DNA from: Clostridia bacterium
GTDB taxonomy: Bacteria; Bacillota; Clostridia; Oscillospirales; Acutalibacteraceae
Direction: 5' to 3'
Assembly (NCBI GenBank): GCA_017409845.1
Contig: JAFQRY010000029.1
Location: 96,803 to 160,802, forward strand
DNA length: 64,000 bases
Both the position numbers and the translations under genes were made by a program. Of this stretch, positions 61,817 to 64,000 are shown one piece after another. The stretch's first letter is position 1. Each line of letters opens with the position of its first letter. The notes under the pieces are model-generated. The model did no database searches. It was not told the origin of the DNA and was given only the letters and a program-made list of their open reading frames with translations.

Positions 61817-62527
61817 TTAGTCTTTTTTTCTTCCGGTGCTTATCGTTTCATCAAACGCATCGTCGATTGTGTTTTCAACATAAGAAACGAATTCTTTAAG
61901 AACCCGTTTGCCTAATCCGCGGCAGTCCATTGCAAGAACCTTTTCGATTTTTTCTTTGTGCAATTCTGCGGGCACATTGTATATATTCAATATCTGATTT
62001 AATGCACCTGCTATTCTCACGTCAAGCGGCAGCAAAGTATTGTTTGATATGATCGTTGCATAATTTATACCGTGAACAAGAATTTCTGCCTCAATAAACT
62101 GCTCGTCCGACCACTCTTTGCATTGCTCGGCGAAGATTCTTTTTGCCCGCTCAATATGTTTTTTGTGAAGATAATCAAGACACATGGGGCTTTGAAAGGT
62201 CGAAATAAAAAAATCTCTTGCAACCTCATTTTCTTCACACGCTGCCGCAACCGTCATCAGCTCAATGCAAATTGACATAACGGAGCTCAGCCCTCTGTCT
62301 GCCTCATATTCCAGCAGCTTTTCCTGGAATTCACAAAGCATTTCAACAAGCACCGCAAGCAGGTGCTCCTTCGTAGGGAAATGATAAGTCAGGTTGCCCG
62401 TTGAAATTTCAAGCTCATCAGCTATCATTTTAGGCGAGGTTTTGGAATATCCGACCTCGAGAAACAATGAAGCTGCAGCCTGAATGATTTCAAGCCTTGT
62501 CAGCTTTGTTTTGTTGATTTTTGCCAT
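61817..62527 (-). CDS. TetR-family regulator of the giant protein operon
   Basis: Protein of 236 residues from ATG 62527 (GAGGAGAG upstream). The TetR helix-turn-helix is at about 10-55 (IIQAAASLFLEVGYSKTSPKMIADEL, with TYHFPTKEHLL closing it). The C-terminal half is helical with a cysteine pair region (AACEENEVA) and no known ligand signature. The gene precedes the giant genes by 70 bp on the same strand, and its own promoter carries an inverted repeat. It probably controls itself and perhaps the giant genes. Confidence 0.88.
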   Translation of the reverse strand: MAKINKTKLTRLEIIQAAASLFLEVGYSKTSPKMIADELEISTGNLTYHFPTKEHLLAVLVEMLCEFQEKLLEYEADRGLSSVMSICIELMTVAAACEENEVARDFFISTFQSPMCLDYLHKKHIERAKRIFAEQCKEWSDEQFIEAEILVHGINYATIISNNTLLPLDVRIAGALNQILNIYNVPAELHKEKIEKVLAMDCRGLGKRVLKEFVSYVENTIDDAFDETISTGRKKD

Positions 62528-62575
62528 ATTTTCTCTCCTCATACTCTGTACGCACAAATCTTTTGAAACAAGTAA

Positions 62576-62616
62576 ATTTTAGCACCAATACTAAAAGTTG
62601 TCAATATGCTAAAATA
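62576..62616 (-). promoter_or_regulatory. promoter and operator of the TetR gene
   Basis: On the minus strand TTGACA (62599-62604), 17 bp, TAAAAT (62576-62581). The inverted repeat TTTTAG-8-CTAAAA (62577-62582 / 62591-62596) covers the -10 and spacer, and a further CTAAAA lies at 62609-62614. This is a typical autoregulation layout. Confidence 0.7.
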
Positions 62617-62727
62617 GTTTGTTGCGGAATTTCTTGAGTCGGAGACTGAGCGGATGTCTGATTTCACAGTCTTTGACGGGAACGGTGCACCCAAAATGTC
62701 CCATATGCTCTTGGATAAAGCAAAACT

Positions 62728-62756
62728 CGGAATGCGATTGCACTCCGAGTTTTTTA
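62728..62756. terminator. terminator of the nuclease gene
   Basis: AACTCGGA...TCCGAGTT with inner TGC/GCA pairs. T runs are present on both strands (TTTTTT on plus, TTTTGCTTT on minus). Confidence 0.8.
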
Positions 62757-63680
62757 TTAAATATTTTTAACAAATGAAGTTTGGTCAACTAAAGCAAAAT
62801 TAAAATTATCCACGATAGCATCTGACAGTGTTGCATTTTTCCATTTATGATGTGATAAAGTGAGAAGGTAGTCTACTACAACCTCAAACAGAGCTTTGAA
62901 GTCTATAAGATTACATTCATCACAGGTTTCGTTATAAATTTTATGAATTTTTTCTTTGCTGTCATCAATGTCAATGAGTTTGGGATTGAAAAGAAGATAA
63001 ATAAATTTGATTTTTTTAATATCACAATTTCCTCTCAAAAACTCATGGGCAACACCGAGTAAATGGCAAATCATCTGTTTCAAATCGAAATACTTTATTT
63101 CTGTTTCACCATACATAAATGTTACATTCATTTTTGTTTTATTTTTAGTTTCATCGGATAAATCTTTAATTATGCAAGTAACACTTGTTTTTGTTGAGTT
63201 GCTGATATACTCATATAATTTTTCATAGTTTCTGTCAATGATTGAAGTCTTTTTTGAATATGGTTCTCTGCATTTTGCCTCAACAAATATACATTTGTCT
63301 TCGGTTTCCATAAAACCGTCGAGATTTGCCATCCCGCCGACTACTGTCGGGAGTTTTTCTTCAAAAAGGAAAAAGTCTGTGTCTTTGGCAAGATTATAAA
63401 TCATTCTGCTTGATGAACCGAAAGATGCCATTTTGGGCGGATATATATTTTTTCCTACCTTGCGTTCTTCAAGTTCTTTTCCTCCGCCGGAACCGTATCT
63501 TCTGTATGCAGCCGGTTTTTCTTCTTTCATTTTGTTAACAAATATATCCCAGGAATTATTGTCAAGATAGTTTTCATAAGGTTTTTCTCTGCTATCAACT
63601 TTATATCCTGATTTAATTTCGGATTTTGCTTCTGTTTCCGCTTTCATAATAGCAAGGTCTAAAATTTTGTTAAGTTCCAT
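62757..63680 (-). CDS. PGN_0703-type putative restriction endonuclease
   Basis: Protein of 307 residues from ATG 63680 (AAGGAG upstream). The middle contains a PD-(D/E)xK-like core, NLDGFMETEDKCIFVEAKCREPY (quoted in part), with the D...ExK catalytic spacing. The whole resembles the PGN_0703 family of putative restriction endonucleases. No methyltransferase or other defence gene is in the visible flanks. The gene is AT-rich relative to the operon to its left. It is divergent from a WYL regulator. Confidence 0.8.
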   Translation of the reverse strand: MELNKILDLAIMKAETEAKSEIKSGYKVDSREKPYENYLDNNSWDIFVNKMKEEKPAAYRRYGSGGGKELEERKVGKNIYPPKMASFGSSSRMIYNLAKDTDFFLFEEKLPTVVGGMANLDGFMETEDKCIFVEAKCREPYSKKTSIIDRNYEKLYEYISNSTKTSVTCIIKDLSDETKNKTKMNVTFMYGETEIKYFDLKQMICHLLGVAHEFLRGNCDIKKIKFIYLLFNPKLIDIDDSKEKIHKIYNETCDECNLIDFKALFEVVVDYLLTLSHHKWKNATLSDAIVDNFNFALVDQTSFVKNI

Positions 63681-63813
63681 ATTTAAATCTCCTTTTCTTT
63701 ACGCATCCGTAACAATTATATTGCATTTACTCCGAATATGCTATTGGCTGTTACACCAAATACAGCATATGTATTTTATACAACATGATGTACCAAAATT
63801 GCCCCACGGTATG

Positions 63814-63842
63814 TTGCATAATGGTGACAATGATGATAGAAT
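63814..63842 (+). promoter_or_regulatory. promoter of the WYL regulator
   Basis: TTGCAT (63814-63819), 17 bp, TAGAAT (63837-63842). Confidence 0.6.
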
Positions 63843-63860
63843 AAACACGAGGTGACAGTT

Positions 63861-64000
63861 ATGGACTCAATGCAGCCGAAAAAATTGCTCATAATCAACA
63901 TTCTTGATATTCTCAAGAAATATACCGATGAAGATCACCGCCTGAGTCAGAAAGAGATTGCGGAAATTCTCGAAACGGAATATGAAATGAAGGCAGACCG
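63861..64000 (+). CDS. WYL-domain transcriptional regulator, N-terminal part
   Basis: The frame starts at ATG 63861, with GAGGTGACAGTT upstream, and runs off the window. The visible 46 residues (KKLLIINILDILKKYTDE, LSQKEIAEILETEYEMK) match the winged-helix N-terminus of WYL-domain regulators of Firmicutes. The WYL domain itself lies outside the window. WYL proteins often control defence or stress genes, and the divergent nuclease gene is a natural candidate target. Confidence 0.75.
   Translation, partial: MDSMQPKKLLIINILDILKKYTDEDHRLSQKEIAEILETEYEMKAD

Overview
The window looks like a chromosomal segment of an anaerobic, probably gut-associated Clostridia bacterium of the Oscillospiraceae/Ruminococcaceae type. 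This rests on strong AGGAGG-like ribosome binding sites with some TTG starts, TTGACA-17-TATAAT promoters, Gram-positive lipoboxes, a SpoIIQ-like M23 peptidase, DUF951, CD1247-like and DUF6273 proteins, a TPP riboswitch on a ThiT ECF transporter, and a WYL regulator. The lineage is inferred from gene content, not computed.

Left part (1-13 kb): an operon gltX-glnS-(membrane protein, cut by the window edge) on the minus strand; the SpoIIQ-like peptidase; rpsO and pnp; then a minus-strand pair made of an OGG-type glycosylase and a transmembrane Ser/Thr kinase. A cluster of six DnaA-box-like 9-mers lies between the glycosylase and a small membrane protein convergent with nth.

Middle (13-32.5 kb): a large lipoprotein; a TetR repressor divergent from a MacB-like ABC transporter with palindromic operators between them; a radical SAM enzyme; an unusual fusion of a TVP38/DedA-type membrane domain with a nucleoside hydrolase, translationally coupled to an orphan substrate-binding lipoprotein; hom-lysC (aspartate pathway); an AI-2E-family transporter; an EF-G-like GTPase; a secreted DUF6273 protein behind a leader with a terminator-like hairpin; and TPP riboswitch-thiT.

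Middle-right (32.5-44.3 kb): CD1247-like protein, efp and a Xaa-Pro peptidase; an operon DUF951-prfA-small membrane protein-Sua5/CoaE fusion-M18 aminopeptidase; an S1-domain protein; mnmA; and an operon of a PHP phosphoesterase, an unknown protein and a metallophosphoesterase.

Right part (44.3-64 kb) is the accessory region. It has a tRNA-Pro(UGG) preceded by a broken partial copy of itself and followed by palindromes, a composite DUF4417 protein with a perfect consensus promoter, two giant secreted Ig-like proteins (about 2,500 residues each) in one probable operon under an autoregulated-looking TetR gene, an orphan PGN_0703-type nuclease, and the start of a WYL regulator. Intergenic palindromic repeats of several families are scattered through the window.
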